Position numbers and translations under genes: made by a program | From: Plantago ovata | Lineage: Eukaryota; Streptophyta; Magnoliopsida; Lamiales; Plantaginaceae | Direction of reading: 5' to 3' | Assembly (NCBI GenBank): GCA_028274465.1 | Contig: CM051457.1 | Location: forward strand, 96,037,982 to 96,101,981 | Length of the DNA stretch: 64,000 nucleotides | The notes under the pieces: generated by a model | The model's input: the letters and a program-made list of their open reading frames with translations, nothing else | Told to the model about the DNA's origin: nothing | Databases searched by the model: none | Part shown: positions 44,700 to 54,852 of the stretch, one piece after another | How positions within the stretch are numbered: the stretch's first letter is position 1 | How the letters are laid out: every line of letters begins with the position of its first letter

Positions 44700-46834
44700 T
44701 GATAGTGTATATGTCCTAGAGTCAGTCTTTATTAAGGACATACAACCCTTATTAAGGGCATATATGTACTATTACACAGGTCAACGTAATATAATATATG
44801 TTTGTTTGTTTGACTATTGAGTATCGCTTTCATATTTATATTACACCAGGCATACATCATGTCATATCTCTATTCCTGTCTGTATTGATATCAAACATGT
44901 CCCCTCGGATAGATGACCGATCACACAGATAGTGGGAGCTATGTGAGTTATCATCTATCCCAAACTCTCACTAGTCGAGGTTCATCTTGGATGTAGGGGT
45001 CTGAATGAACCAGGTGAGACTAGTATGCGTGGAGGTTATACTTATTAGAGCAAGTGTGAGCCGATCCCACAGCCACGGAACGGATTGTTAGACAATATAG
45101 AAACGTTCCCATAACTCCGCATAGTTGTTCAAAGGGTGATTACCGAACAATGGAAGTACCCACTGGAAAATCCCATCGATGTATACTCTACACCGAAGTG
45201 TCTATGGGAACCGGAAAGTTATCGAAGTGATGCCAGTCGTCCTTTGGACTTACATGACTTTATCATCACATTTGTTGCCCCATATCCTTGGTGGACCCGT
45301 CGATGTCAGCTCTGAATAAGCAGTTGACCCAAGACACGATCCAGGATTATGGCTACATACAAATGGGGGTGATAAGTGATTCTGTGAAGGATTCATCTCT
45401 CACGTGTAGCACAGGAGAGCACTGCTCATAGTCGTTCATAGTTGTGATTGGTTAAACCGCTGGCCAGCGTATCAATATTATTATGATAGTCATAATAGAT
45501 ATTGGATTCACCAAGCAACTCACTGAAGACGCCCGTGGATGTATTATTGGGATAGACACATCATCGATCCTAGATGCATTCGAGTCAGTCAGATGAAGAG
45601 ACGTTACCATCGCTGCGTTGAGCGCAACAGACTTCACAACGAAAGGGTTTGCTTTGAGAAACCTCTCAAACGTCCTCATGTATTAATATTGCAAATGGAA
45701 CCGTCTAGGAATTCCATGTTGCCTAGTGTAGCACTTGCTTAATACAATGAGGCCCTATGGGTCACACTATGTGGTGATTCAGCTTATCCGAATATCCTTG
45801 AAGATGGAATCGTAATTAATTTAGAATTAATTGTGATTGATGGATTATAATTGATTTGGAATTAATTATAATTATTTGTGGCTCAATTAATAATTTGGAA
45901 TTATTAATTGAATTGATTGATTAATTGTATTTTATGTAAATACAATTAAAGATTATATTTTAAAAATATAATAGAGGTTTGATTTGAAAGGTTATATTAA
46001 TTTAGAATTAATATATGCACATGGGTAAAATCTACTTAGAGTTTGAATTGTCTTCGAATTATAAGTGGGTCCTAAAATTGGGACCCACATACCCCTCTTG
46101 GCCGGCCGCGTGTAGTAGTAGTATGGGAGGGAGTTTCGACTCCTTCCCATATTAGAAGTCAAGAGTTAAGTTAGATTTTCCTAATTGAGTTCTAACTTAA
46201 TTGGGAATGAATCTAGACTTAAATTGGTTTTCTTGTGCAATAAGAATTAGAGTTCTTATTCCTTTATGAAGTGTAAAAGAATCTTCTTTAGGCTTCTATT
46301 GACTACTATATAAGTAGGTCATTAGAGAGCTTTTTCAATGTCGAATTCTTAGAGAACTTTTTCAATGCCGAATTCTTAGAGAATTATTCTACCTTTCTTA
46401 GAGAAAATAAAAAGCTCTCCCCTACCTCTATACCCTAGCCGCGCGCACCACTCTCCACCGGAGGAAAATCGCCGCCCCATCTTCTTGGCCACATAAAGAA
46501 TATCCTAACATTCTTTCCGATAAGTTGTTCATCCGTGGATACCAAGGTTGAGGTTCAAAGAGCTGGAAACTAACTTTTATTGTCTTGGAGATAATAAAAG
46601 TATTGCAGATATCTTCGACTTCGACGAAGGAGAAGATTCACCGGACTATTACGAAGACTTCATCGATTGGCATATCGATTCAATACCTATTCTTGTTTTT
46701 TGGAGTATTGTAAGTCTTCTGATTAATGTGTTTATTATATACGTTATATGCATGATCAATTAACCTGCATGTTAAGAAAATTTTTGAAATTCCGTTGCGT
46801 ACCCTAGGGGTAACCCTGACCATATTTTCTTACA
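44700..46834 (+). mobile_element. Solo copia LTR (copy C) with 5 bp target duplication
   Basis: A complete LTR of 2135 bp from 'tgatagtgtatatg' to 'attttcttaca', flanked by TCAAA on both sides (44695-44699 and 46835-46839). It belongs to the same family as 1-1558 and 25492-26368. There is no internal element sequence, so it arose by recombination between the two LTRs of a full copia element. It contains the acidic frame (46608-46670 core) and GTAAGT at 46710-46715. Confidence 0.92.
46608..46715 (+). other. Acidic ORF core and donor-like site in LTR copy C
   Basis: The frame DIFDFDEGEDSPDYYEDFID (46608-46667) aligns without gaps with the 21-codon core at 26137-26199 of copy B. Of the 11 codons that differ, 7 differ silently. 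A GTAAGT hexamer follows at 46710-46715. In this copy the frame opens upstream without a clear ATG and stays open to about 46763. Confidence 0.4.
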
Positions 46835-46839
46835 TCAAA

Positions 46840-48443
46840 GAGAGAATCACTTGTTTCGTTATGTGCATAGGGAGAGGGCTTACTTCTACTCAAACCAGCC
46901 CCGTCGGCATTCATAGGAGACCGACGAATGTCTCCGTCCAAAGACACGGTCACAACTCTATTATAATAGCCCGGAGATAAAAACCTCACAGGGCTTGGAC
47001 TTCTAATTCGTCCAGAGAAAGATTGTTCCTCAATTTGAAGAACTTCAGGACCCTCTAGGTTGACCACCGCATCATCCTCAAAATTAGGGATTTGGGTTCT
47101 AAGGGGTCCGGTCGACTACCAGCTCTATAGAAGAATCATCCGATCCCGGCCGCGGCACTTATTATCTCGGGAGGAATGTTGTGCTTGGAACCCGCCTCAA
47201 CCTCGTCGTTAATAAAAGGATCGTTCTGGTCATACTCGTTCCTCGCTCATCTTCTCCGAGAGACTAGTCGCTCCTCCGGAGGTGTGCTCGCCACCTCCTC
47301 GTCCTCCTTGGGAACCTCTCCCTCGGGCAGCTCATTCTCAAGAAAGCCAGTAGACATCGGACTTCCATCATCCTCGTACCCTCGACCTTCGGACAAGTTC
47401 TCGCTATCGCTCCTCTCGGACATCCTAAAAAAGAAAAAAAAAGGGAAGTGAATCAACGCGGGTTACTTAAAGTCCGTGAGGTCCATTTAGATATTTTTTT
47501 TAAGTCCAAATATCATAATTGAGATGTACGATGACAAAAATACTAAATCACATGTGTACAACTACGCGAGGAAATAAAAATCTACAAGGCACATATTATC
47601 TCATGTCGGCCGACTACCAATTCTGAAGGAAAGCCGGTCGACTACCAATTAGGGAGGAAAGGGGGGCAACGAGAAATTAAAGGGGAGCGAGTACAATAAA
47701 ATTAAAGAAGAGCGAGAACCGCAAAGCATAGAGGAGCGAGCACAAAAAGAAAAAGCATAGTAAGATTTTGAAAGAGCAAGGAAAAAGAAAAAGGAGCAAT
47801 CAAACGTACTTGCTTCCGGACGATCGGCCGCTCGACTAAGATGCCCTGCTCGACTATGGAACTTCTCCGGACATAGGCTTCTCGGACGCAAGATTGCTCC
47901 TCGGACGCCAAAGTCACTCCTCAAAATCAGAACGTCTCCGGACATAGGCTCCTCGGACGCCAAAGTCGCTCCTCAAACATCGGAATGTCTCCGGACATAG
48001 GCTCCTCGGACGCCAAAGTCACTCCTCAAACTTTGGAACGTCTCCGGACATAGGCTCCTCAGATGCAAGATTGCTCCTCGGACGCCAAAGTTGCTCCTCA
48101 AATTTCGGAACGTCTCCGGATATAGGCTCCTCGGACGCAAGATTGCTCCTAAGACGCCAAAGTCACTCCTCAGCCCTATGAAGTTACATAAGCTTACCCG
48201 GATCAAATCTCTCTCATACAAATACCTCTTTTTGTGCTCCGAGCACCGTCTACTCGAACCATAAAAAGGGTGGGGAGGGAGAGATAGGAGGAGGGAAAGA
48301 TTATGAAAACCATATAGGTCTCAAGGAAAAACGTTTTTCACCCATACATCGGACCATACTTCAAAATTGAAGAGAAGTCCGACTTGAACTTAATATTTCC
48401 ACAACTATTTTCTACTAAGATACTTGGAAACTAGGGGGACATA
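46840..48443 (+). repeat. Tat 3' region, second part, with 'ctccggacataggctcctcg' repeats
   Basis: The sense strand is non-coding. The antisense ORF occupies 46840-47423. At about 47850-48170 a unit with 'gtctccggacataggctcct' and 'cggacgccaaagt.actcct' is repeated four times. The polypurine tract 'aactagggggacata' (48429-48443) abuts the 3' LTR. Confidence 0.75.
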
Positions 48444-49350
48444 TGTTGGTGTCGGAATATGTCCAACCCCTAAGGGCGCCTAAGAGCGTTCTAGGGCATC
48501 ATGGGCTGACCATGATAAAAGTGTCCTACCACCCATCACCATGGTCCTTCCGACAAGAGATTTGGCAAAATAGCCTAGTCCTGGTCCCAAGGAAAAGGTG
48601 GTCCTCGGACCATAGGAGCACTCCTTCCGACAAGGAAGAGCTAACTTGTCCCAAGGAAAAGGTGGTCCCTGGACCTCAGGAGCACTCCTTACGACAAGGA
48701 AGAGCTAATAGGTCACAAGGAAAAGGTGGTCATCGGACCATAGGAGCACTCCTTACGTCAAGAAAGAGCCGACAAGTCCCAAGGAAAGGGTGGTCCTCGG
48801 ACCGCATGAGCTTAATGTGCGCCCTACTACCCCGTCCTCGGATGGTACTAGGGCGACACACGCTCTACTAGCCTTCTGGCGCCCGAAAGGACCACTTTAC
48901 CCCTGCCAACCCTAGCAAAGGTCTGGGCCAAAGCCCATGGGTCACATCAAATGGGCCTAAACCTAATGGAGGATTAATCCTAGCCTTACTCTTGTCGCGA
49001 TCGTACGCACAAGGACAATATACTACTACAAGTATAGATCGAAGCTCAACTCCACAAGGTAAGGAAGATACAGCACAATGATTATCAATCATCTCACTAC
49101 ATTTACTAGGGAAGTCTTCCAACTCCCTATACGTAAAGTCGTCCCTCCGGTTTGATCACAGAAATGCCGGGCTAGAGGTACTAACCCCCTCTCCTGCCAA
49201 GTTATATTTCAAGTCCTAGGAGCAACGTGGAAGGTACTTGAACAGCGAAGGACGCTAATGGACTTGCGCCCTACGACGACGCTCCAGAGGAAAGCATTAT
49301 TGTTGGTCTACAACGACGCTCCAGAGGAAAGCACGAAATAACCATCAACA
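48444..49350 (+). repeat. 3' LTR of the Tat-type element
   Basis: 907 bp, matching the 5' LTR except for scattered substitutions and two fewer copies of the 64 bp internal unit (starts at 48586, 48650, 48714 and 48778). Confidence 0.92.
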
Positions 49351-49439
49351 TTGGCAAAAATAATGGATGTGAATCACTTGTTATAGTACTTTTTTTTGTT
49401 GAGAATAGTGAATGTTATAAAGTTCAAAGTATACGAGAA

Positions 49440-50342
49440 GAGGCCATAATTTTTTAGGGGCCTCTTAGAGTCTCTAATATTAGAATAGGGCCCCTTAGAT
49501 AAACAATTACAGATTAGGCCCCGACTTTGACCAAAACTCTGAAAACAAAAGCCCAAATTCTGAAAACAAACAGGCCTTATCTTTAAAAATAAAAAAAAGT
49601 AAAAAAACATTAAAAAAAAGCAAAAAAAAAAAAAAAGAAATAAAAAAGATTTTTTTTTACAGCAAATCGGAGCTGCACATCAGCTCCGATTTGCTGAGCT
49701 GCTCCGATCAGATCGGAGCTCAACAGCTCCGAACAGATCGGAGCTGTAGAGCTCCGATTTGATCGGAGCTGTTGAGTTCCGATCAGATCGGAGATCAACA
49801 GCTCCGAACAGATCGGAGCTGTTGAGTTCCGATCAGATCGGAGCTCAACAGCTCCGAACAGATCGGAGCTGTTCAACAACTCCGATCTGTTCGGAGCTGT
49901 AGAGCTCCGATTATCAAATTGGAGCTCTACAGCTCCGAACAGATCGGAGTTGTTGAACAGCTCCGATCTGTTCGGAGCTGTTGAGCTCCGATCTGATCGG
50001 AACTCAACAGCTCCGATCAAATCGGAGCTCTACAGCTCCGATCATATCGAAGCTGTTGAGCTCCGACCGACTTACAGCTCCGGTGCCGGAGCTGTACCGG
50101 AGCTGTTTTGAAGAAGAAACAAAAAAAAAAAAAAAAAGGAAAAATAATTTAAAAAAAGAAAAAGGAAAACAAATATAGCTAAGGCCATGTTTGGAATCAT
50201 GTTTTAAGGCTGAGGGCAATTCCGTAAATAACATGTAGTCAACCCAAAAAAACCCCAAATTGGCCTAATCTGTAATTGTTAATCTAGAGGGCCCTTTTCT
50301 AATATTAGGTGCTCTAAGGAGCCCCTACCGTGATATTATCTC
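49440..50342. mobile_element. Mutator-like MITE with long TIRs and palindromic core
   Basis: The 903 bp element is flanked by exact 10 bp copies of tatacgagaa (49430-49439 and 50343-50352). Its ends form inverted repeats of about 100 bp: left 'taggggcctcttagag', 'ctaatattagaa.agggccc' and 'aacaattacagattaggcc' are mirrored on the right. A 9-11 bp duplication with long TIRs points to the Mutator superfamily. A-rich or T-rich stretches separate the TIRs from a core of about 440 bp built of 'cagctccgatc' and its complement. No transposase. Confidence 0.85.
49668..50105. repeat. Giant palindrome of 'agctccgatc.gatcggagct' units
   Basis: Arms 49811-49911 and 49918-50018 are near-perfect inverted repeats of each other with a 6 bp spacer ('tatcaa'-like). 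Pairing continues outward with an offset of about one unit. Each arm is itself built of short palindromic units. Frames on both strands only reflect the repeat. A transcript would fold into a long hairpin. Confidence 0.9.
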
Positions 50343-50427
50343 TATACGAGAAACAAATATTAGTTGATACACTTTAACTTTTTTGTTGAAAACTTAGACT
50401 CTCCTAATTGATCTTGAAGTTCAAGAG

Positions 50428-51470
50428 ATGGAGGTGCTAATGCCGGTGACCCACCAACCCCATCATTTGGAAAGAAGCAAGGGAGGACGAACGACCACAA
50501 AGTTTGGCAGCATGGCCACCGTGCGAGTCAAGACCACTGGTCCCGAACCGCCATGGAATCAGGTGAAGAAGATTAAAGATGAGGTGGAGGAGATGACGAG
50601 GGTCAGGAACGGCAGCATGTGTGCATGCCCAGTGCGAGGTGGGGTGGGGGGGGAGACAATGACGGGAGAAGAGTCGATCGATCGCTCTTCCCCACGTGGT
50701 GGCGGAGGTCTCGAATCGAATTGATAACTGTGGGCCGAACAGCGGACATCAGGCGGCGATCCTGGGCACAAATGAGTCAAGCAGGACATGCCGGAAGAAA
50801 CAAAGGGCGCGCTGGTCGAGGCGCAATCACCCCGCTACAGCGCCCGGGGCGTAGTGCACACAAAACTCTAGGCGCTGCGGTGTTTAGCAGCCGAGAGAGG
50901 TGATGTTACTGGACTGCATAGAGGACATGAGGTGCAAGGGGGACCGCGCCAATGGGGCGGGTCCGAGCTCCACAACGGCAGCGGAAGGTCAATTGGAGGA
51001 CCGTTCCTAAGGCACGGGCCCCATCGAAAGTGGCAAGGGAAGGGGAGGGAGAGAGGCCACCGTCCCATCTTCCAGGAAATGGTCCCGTATCTGATAGGCT
51101 CAGGGGGGATAAACAACAGTAAAGAACAGGCGGTTTCGGGTATGTTGTGTGGTGGAGCTAAGCCACACGGGAAGGAAAAGCGAAAAAACGTAGAAGAGGA
51201 AATCGAGACTACGTTGCACCGCATAAACCGCGAAGATGCACCCATGCCTCTAGGGTTTCTGGCCCCAGTGAAGAAGGGACATCACGTGAGGGAGTCACAC
51301 CACCGTATGAAGGGATTCCATGCGCGCTACATGCAATACCAATGGAGGGGTCTGGGTGTCATGCGGTTGTCTCGCTTGACCCACATCCATCTCTTAGAAA
51401 CAAAGAGCATATATATTAGTGGTGATCGAAAAATCAACATTCGCGTAAGCCCTGGCCAAGTGAAGTAAAA
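50428..51470 (+). pseudogene. Possible LINE ORF1 remnant with endonuclease start
   Basis: Several charged, Gly- and Arg-rich frames cover this GC-richer stretch. In the last one, 'MQYQWRGLGVMRLSRLTHIH' then 'LLETKS' resembles the start of a LINE endonuclease ('WNCRGLG...ETK' pattern), preceded by text like the basic C-terminus of ORF1. Matches are short, so this could also be another decayed gene. Several frameshifts would be needed. Confidence 0.35.
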
Positions 51471-51529
51471 AATGGCCCACACATTGATAAAAGGAAGACT
51501 CTACCAATCAATCCAAACAAAGGTTTGGA

Positions 51530-52068
51530 GTTGATCAAGGAGATAGGAACAACCATGCACCATTACTTTGGATATACCATGTCCAAAGGTTCTGCTAGCA
51601 TCTGAAAATTTTAGTTGGGATTGTAAACCGCAACCAACACTAGAAGTGCTTGGTTGAAGGCTTCAATGTGAGTCATTACTTAGGACATGCAAATCATATC
51701 CGATGACCACATTGTCAAGAGGGTTGAAGGTACGCCCATGCATGTGGATTATTCGTAGCTCGAGAAGGTGCATAAGCCGAGACCTGGCTCTAACACTGTT
51801 GACCTAGCCTCGCTCACGACACTTTTCACTAAGGGCGACAATGAGCTCAGCAACTACGTTCTTGCAAACTGCAATCAACACCCGAGTTGTTTGAGGACAA
51901 GAATCCGTCAAGGCGTAGTTACTATGGATGGATTGTGTCCACTAACGGTTATGGTCGCAAGTTCACCAGTGACTCTTTGGCTGGGGAACAGAAGCGGGCT
52001 GCTAAGATGATTGGAGCAAGCCTAGACTCCAATGTTGTTGGTCTGCCCGTACCAATTGAGGTTCCTAC
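51530..52068 (+). pseudogene. Unrecognised decayed coding remnant
   Basis: Overlapping frames at 51768-52010 and 51887-52114 read as one protein with a shift: 'GSNTVDLASLTTLFTKGDNE', 'LSNYVLANCNQHP', 'FEDKNPSRRSYYGWIVSTNG', 'YGRKFTSDSLAGEQKRAAKM', 'GASLDSNVVGLPVPIEVP'. The composition looks like a real globular protein, but I do not recognise the family. After the hAT insertions the reading resumes at 52793 with 'PTYDVKHGPINQVGKLGRVM' and stops. Its origin, host gene or element, is open. Confidence 0.45.
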
Positions 52069-52071
52069 CAG

Positions 52072-52668
52072 CAGCGGTGAAGCCAGAAGTAAAAATGCAG
52101 GGGGGTCCGTTTAAAAATGTACAGTAATATTTTTCTATATAGTAAAAAAAAATTTAAAGTTGTAATCTGCCATGTAATCATCTAATATAAAATAACTTAA
52201 AAGACAATATTAGTTTTCATATGTCTTAAACTATAGTTATACATTGAAATATCGAGGTAATACATTAACATGAATAAGTTTATCCTTAAATTAAATTGGG
52301 TATAATGTTAAACATTAAACCATACAAGAAGAGGTCATTAAAAAAGTGATTGAGCATGGACATCTAGATTTAAAATAAAAAGTAAAATAAAGTAAATAGA
52401 CAAATTAGTGTTGAAAAATGAAAAAGAAAAAGAAAATCAAAGAAATTAGGTCATTGAAAAAAATTGATGAAAAAAAAAAGAAAAGAAAAATGGAAGGATT
52501 TTTTTTTTTTTGTTGGACACAAGTGTTGAACTTGGGTTTGGTGGGTAAATAGCGCAAGACCAATCGACTAGGAGACACATAATTTTAGTATCATTTCTAC
52601 TATATAGTATTATTCAAAGTTTCAGTGGAGTCCAGTGCCACCACTGGACCCCCTAGCTCTGCCACTGC
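52072..52668. mobile_element. hAT-type MITE A
   Basis: It starts 'cagcggtgaagccag' and ends with the inverted form 'ctagctctgccactg'. Flanks cctaccag (52064-52071) and cctaccaa (52669-52676) form an 8 bp target duplication with one mismatch. The interior is AT-rich and includes a T run and a stretch 'gggtaaatagcgcaagacca' that looks like a decayed tRNA-like repeat. It inserted exactly at the left edge of MITE B. Confidence 0.75.
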
Positions 52669-52790
52669 CTACCAATGGCGAATCCAGAAGTAATTTTCAT
52701 GGGAGTCAAAATATAAAATTATCATTTTTTAGAGGGTTCAAAATACAAAATTTGATAAAAACGTCAGGGGGTCCAGTGACTCCGCCACTG
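52669..52790. mobile_element. hAT-type MITE B
   Basis: It ends 'gtccagtgactccgccactg', the inverted counterpart of its left end 'caatggcgaatccag' (from 52674). The outer flanks gttcctac (52061-52068 and 52791-52798) are identical 8 bp copies and enclose MITEs A and B together. B inserted first and A then landed at its boundary. Confidence 0.75.
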
Positions 52791-52798
52791 GTTCCTAC

Positions 52799-53699
52799 GT
52801 ATGATGTCAAGCATGGGCCCATTAACCAAGTTGGTAAACTTGGGAGGGTCATGTAAAGGAGACAAACATGGAAGAACATCACAATTGGCCATAAATTCCA
52901 AAAGCTACAACTCTTGATTGCAACGAAGATAATTAAAGGTGAACTGAATATAGATCAAATAACAACGTAATTGCCATAATTCTAGAAGCTTGTAAGTTTG
53001 GTTCAGGCAACATAACATAGGCAATCGATGTTTAATGTTTTTTTTCCATTTTGGCGGGCTCTTCTTTGCGTGATTCAGTAATTGGACTTGGAATCTTTTA
53101 GGAATTATCATTCACCACCGTGCTTCCTCTAATATTCGAGTATGGTCAATATTTTCCCGTTTAGGTTTTCTTTTATTATAGGTCAACTGCCGATCGGTTT
53201 ATGCTTTCTAATTAACTTTTTAACAAACTTTCGAGAACTAGACATATTATACGATGGAGTGACCATAATCGAATTCAACTTTAACTAAGTTGGATGGCTA
53301 TGTCTTGGGTCACCGCATGCTTTGGCTCCAATTAGGTCTGTAGAGTTCTTGTTGTTGCTTACTAATTATATTATGGTTTCATATCACGCTAATTCCGGAT
53401 CGATCCCCATTTATTCACTACTAGACAATAATTAAGTTTGAACATGTTTGTAACTTGCTCCAAATTTTTAAGAGATACTTAACATGAACATGATTATATC
53501 AAAATTGTTACTATAGTATAGTTTAGTTGTACTTTATTACTTAATAATCTGTATAAAATTAGTTCCCACAAGGCCACAAGCCCTCATTTACCATGTTCAT
53601 TTAATTCTTAGTCAACTGCCTTATATTAGTTAGTATTATGTCACAGTTCACACGAAGAAATTGTTTAATTCTAACAGCTATATACCTCCATCAAATTTG
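52799..53699. other. Remnant end and upstream region of the dirigent-like gene
   Basis: 52799-52856 is the last piece of the unrecognised remnant. The rest is AT-rich upstream sequence without a gene. Confidence 0.45.
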
Positions 53700-53709
53700 C
53701 TATATATAC
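53700..53709 (+). promoter_or_regulatory. Candidate TATA box
   Basis: 'ctatatataca' lies about 60 bp upstream of the ATG at 53769, a suitable distance for a short 5' leader. No other promoter element is proposed. Confidence 0.5.
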
Positions 53710-53768
53710 AAATCCTTTTGAGATTGTCATTTACAGTTTCCTATAAAATAATAGCACAATAAAAAGAT

Positions 53769-54344
53769 ATGGAAGTGCCGTGCGAAATTGATTCCCTTGT
53801 GGAATCTGTGAACGGTCTTTCATGTGATAACGAAAGTTCAAAGATAACAGAAATAGAAAAGTTTATAAGGAGGTTGGAATCAAAAGAAAAGGTTGCAGAG
53901 ATACGTTTTTTTATCCAAGATGTATTAGGGGGTCGAAATTCCACTGTTTGGGAGGTGGCCCGGGCTGAAGTGACGTCGGACTCAACTACCTCTGTTGGTC
54001 AAGTGAGAGTCTTGGATGATCTCATTACAACGGGGCCAGACCCTAACTCCGAGAAGTTAGGCCGAGCTCAGGGGATGATCACATTCACGAGCCTTGATGA
54101 GGCGGCCCTCACTATGAACCTCAACTTCTATTTCACATCTGGTGAATTCTGTGGAAGTACTCTTTGCGTTGTGGGTAGGAACCCAATAGGAAGCACCGAT
54201 CGTGAGCTGCCTATTGTTGGTGGAACTGGTGTTTTCAGAATGGCTCGTGGATATTCAATTTCCAATACGTATTCCTATGATGAGGTGAACAACTATGGTG
54301 TTCTTGAGTATAAGGTGTATGTGTGTTACGTTGATGAACCGTGA
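53769..54344 (+). CDS. Dirigent-like protein
   Basis: An intact single-exon frame of 191 codons. From about residue 42 it matches the dirigent family: 'AEIRFFIQDVLGGRNSTVWE', 'VLDDLITTGPDPNSEKLGRA', 'FTSGEFCGSTLCVVGRNPI', 'LPIVGGTGVFRMARGYSISN' and the last strand 'LEYKVYVCYV'. Dirigent proteins form an eight-stranded barrel and guide stereoselective coupling of phenoxy radicals in lignan and related pathways, usually in the apoplast. Here the N-terminus (MEVPCEIDSLVESVNGLSCD) is acidic and shows no hydrophobic signal peptide, unlike most members. The usual DDP motif reads DDL. The ATG is the first in frame after a TATA-like box. It is the only plausible intact host gene in the window. A hAT MITE follows 29 bp after the stop. 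Confidence 0.85.
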   Translation: MEVPCEIDSLVESVNGLSCDNESSKITEIEKFIRRLESKEKVAEIRFFIQDVLGGRNSTVWEVARAEVTSDSTTSVGQVRVLDDLITTGPDPNSEKLGRAQGMITFTSLDEAALTMNLNFYFTSGEFCGSTLCVVGRNPIGSTDRELPIVGGTGVFRMARGYSISNTYSYDEVNNYGVLEYKVYVCYVDEP

Positions 54345-54372
54345 ACGTGAAATTTGATACTATATATGGTGC

Positions 54373-54844
54373 CAGGGGCGAATCTAAGTTCACTACTACC
54401 CCGTGCGACACACGGGTTGGATTTGGGAAAATAAATTCAATACTACTATTATGACTATTATGTAGTATGTGTATTATCTTCATACATGTTAAATTCCAAT
54501 ACCTTGCCAGCAATCATCTTATTCCTTTTACCTTTTTGAGTTCAAAGAATAATATCCTCTTAATAATTTGTCAGTTTTGTCAAGTCTTGTTTTAGTTAAT
54601 CTTTCTATAGTTAATTTGACTACACAAATTAATTATAATATATTCCTTCTACTCTCATAATAGTTTTAGAAATACTATTTTATCATACTTTATAATTAAT
54701 TTGTAGTTAAGATAATTCCTGAGAAATCCATAAAAACAAAAGGGAAAGCGAAGAAAATTAATTTCTCAAGTTAAATGTAATGGCATTCAACTTCTTAGTT
54801 AAATCCGGCACACAGGTTCATAAAAAATCCTGACTTCGCCCCTG
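54373..54844. mobile_element. hAT-type MITE in the 3' region of the dirigent-like gene
   Basis: The ends are inverted repeats 'caggggcgaatct' and 'tgacttcgcccctg'. Perfect 8 bp duplications tatggtgc flank it (54365-54372 and 54845-54852). The interior is AT-rich and non-coding. Starting 29 bp behind the stop codon, it probably lies in the 3' untranslated region. Confidence 0.92.
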
Positions 54845-54852
54845 TATGGTGC

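Larger units (their letters stand above)
44595..47423 (-). pseudogene. Antisense ORF of the Tat element, interrupted by a solo LTR
   Basis: On the minus strand an ATG at 47423 starts MSERSDSENLSEGRGYEDDG and continues through acidic text to 'RLVSRRR'. It then meets a TGA, reads on in the same frame ('NEYDQNDPFINDEVEAG'), meets a second TGA and a frameshift, and continues in 47067-46840 ('VVNLEGPEVLQIEEQS', 'RFLSPGYYNRVVTVSLDG'). The reading stays open up to the solo LTR insertion site and resumes beyond it ('APEEQSGDEFKGSFGNSRED') to a stop at 44595. Antisense ORFs between integrase and 3' LTR are known from several Tat-lineage elements; their function is unsettled. Confidence 0.55.
35863..49350 (+). 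mobile_element. Ty3/gypsy Tat-type element with both LTRs
   Basis: LTRs at 35863-36933 and 48444-49350 share the start 'tgttggtgtcg' and the end 'tcaaca'. A primer site 'tggcgccgtctttggg' follows the 5' LTR, and a polypurine tract 'aactagggggacata' precedes the 3' LTR. Order: gag, protease, RT, RNase H, a second (archaeal-type) RNase H, integrase, then a long non-coding 3' part with antisense frames. The second RNase H and this order define the Tat lineage. Flanking bases ttggt and ttggc form a near-perfect 5 bp duplication. It contains a MITE and a solo copia LTR. Confidence 0.92.

Noticed and set aside
49610-50258. Repetitive frames on both strands over the palindrome
   Set aside because: They mirror the 'ctccgatc' repeat and exist on both strands because the sequence is palindromic.
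54235-54513. Minus-strand frame across the dirigent-like gene end
   Set aside because: It is antisense to a well supported gene and runs into the hAT MITE.
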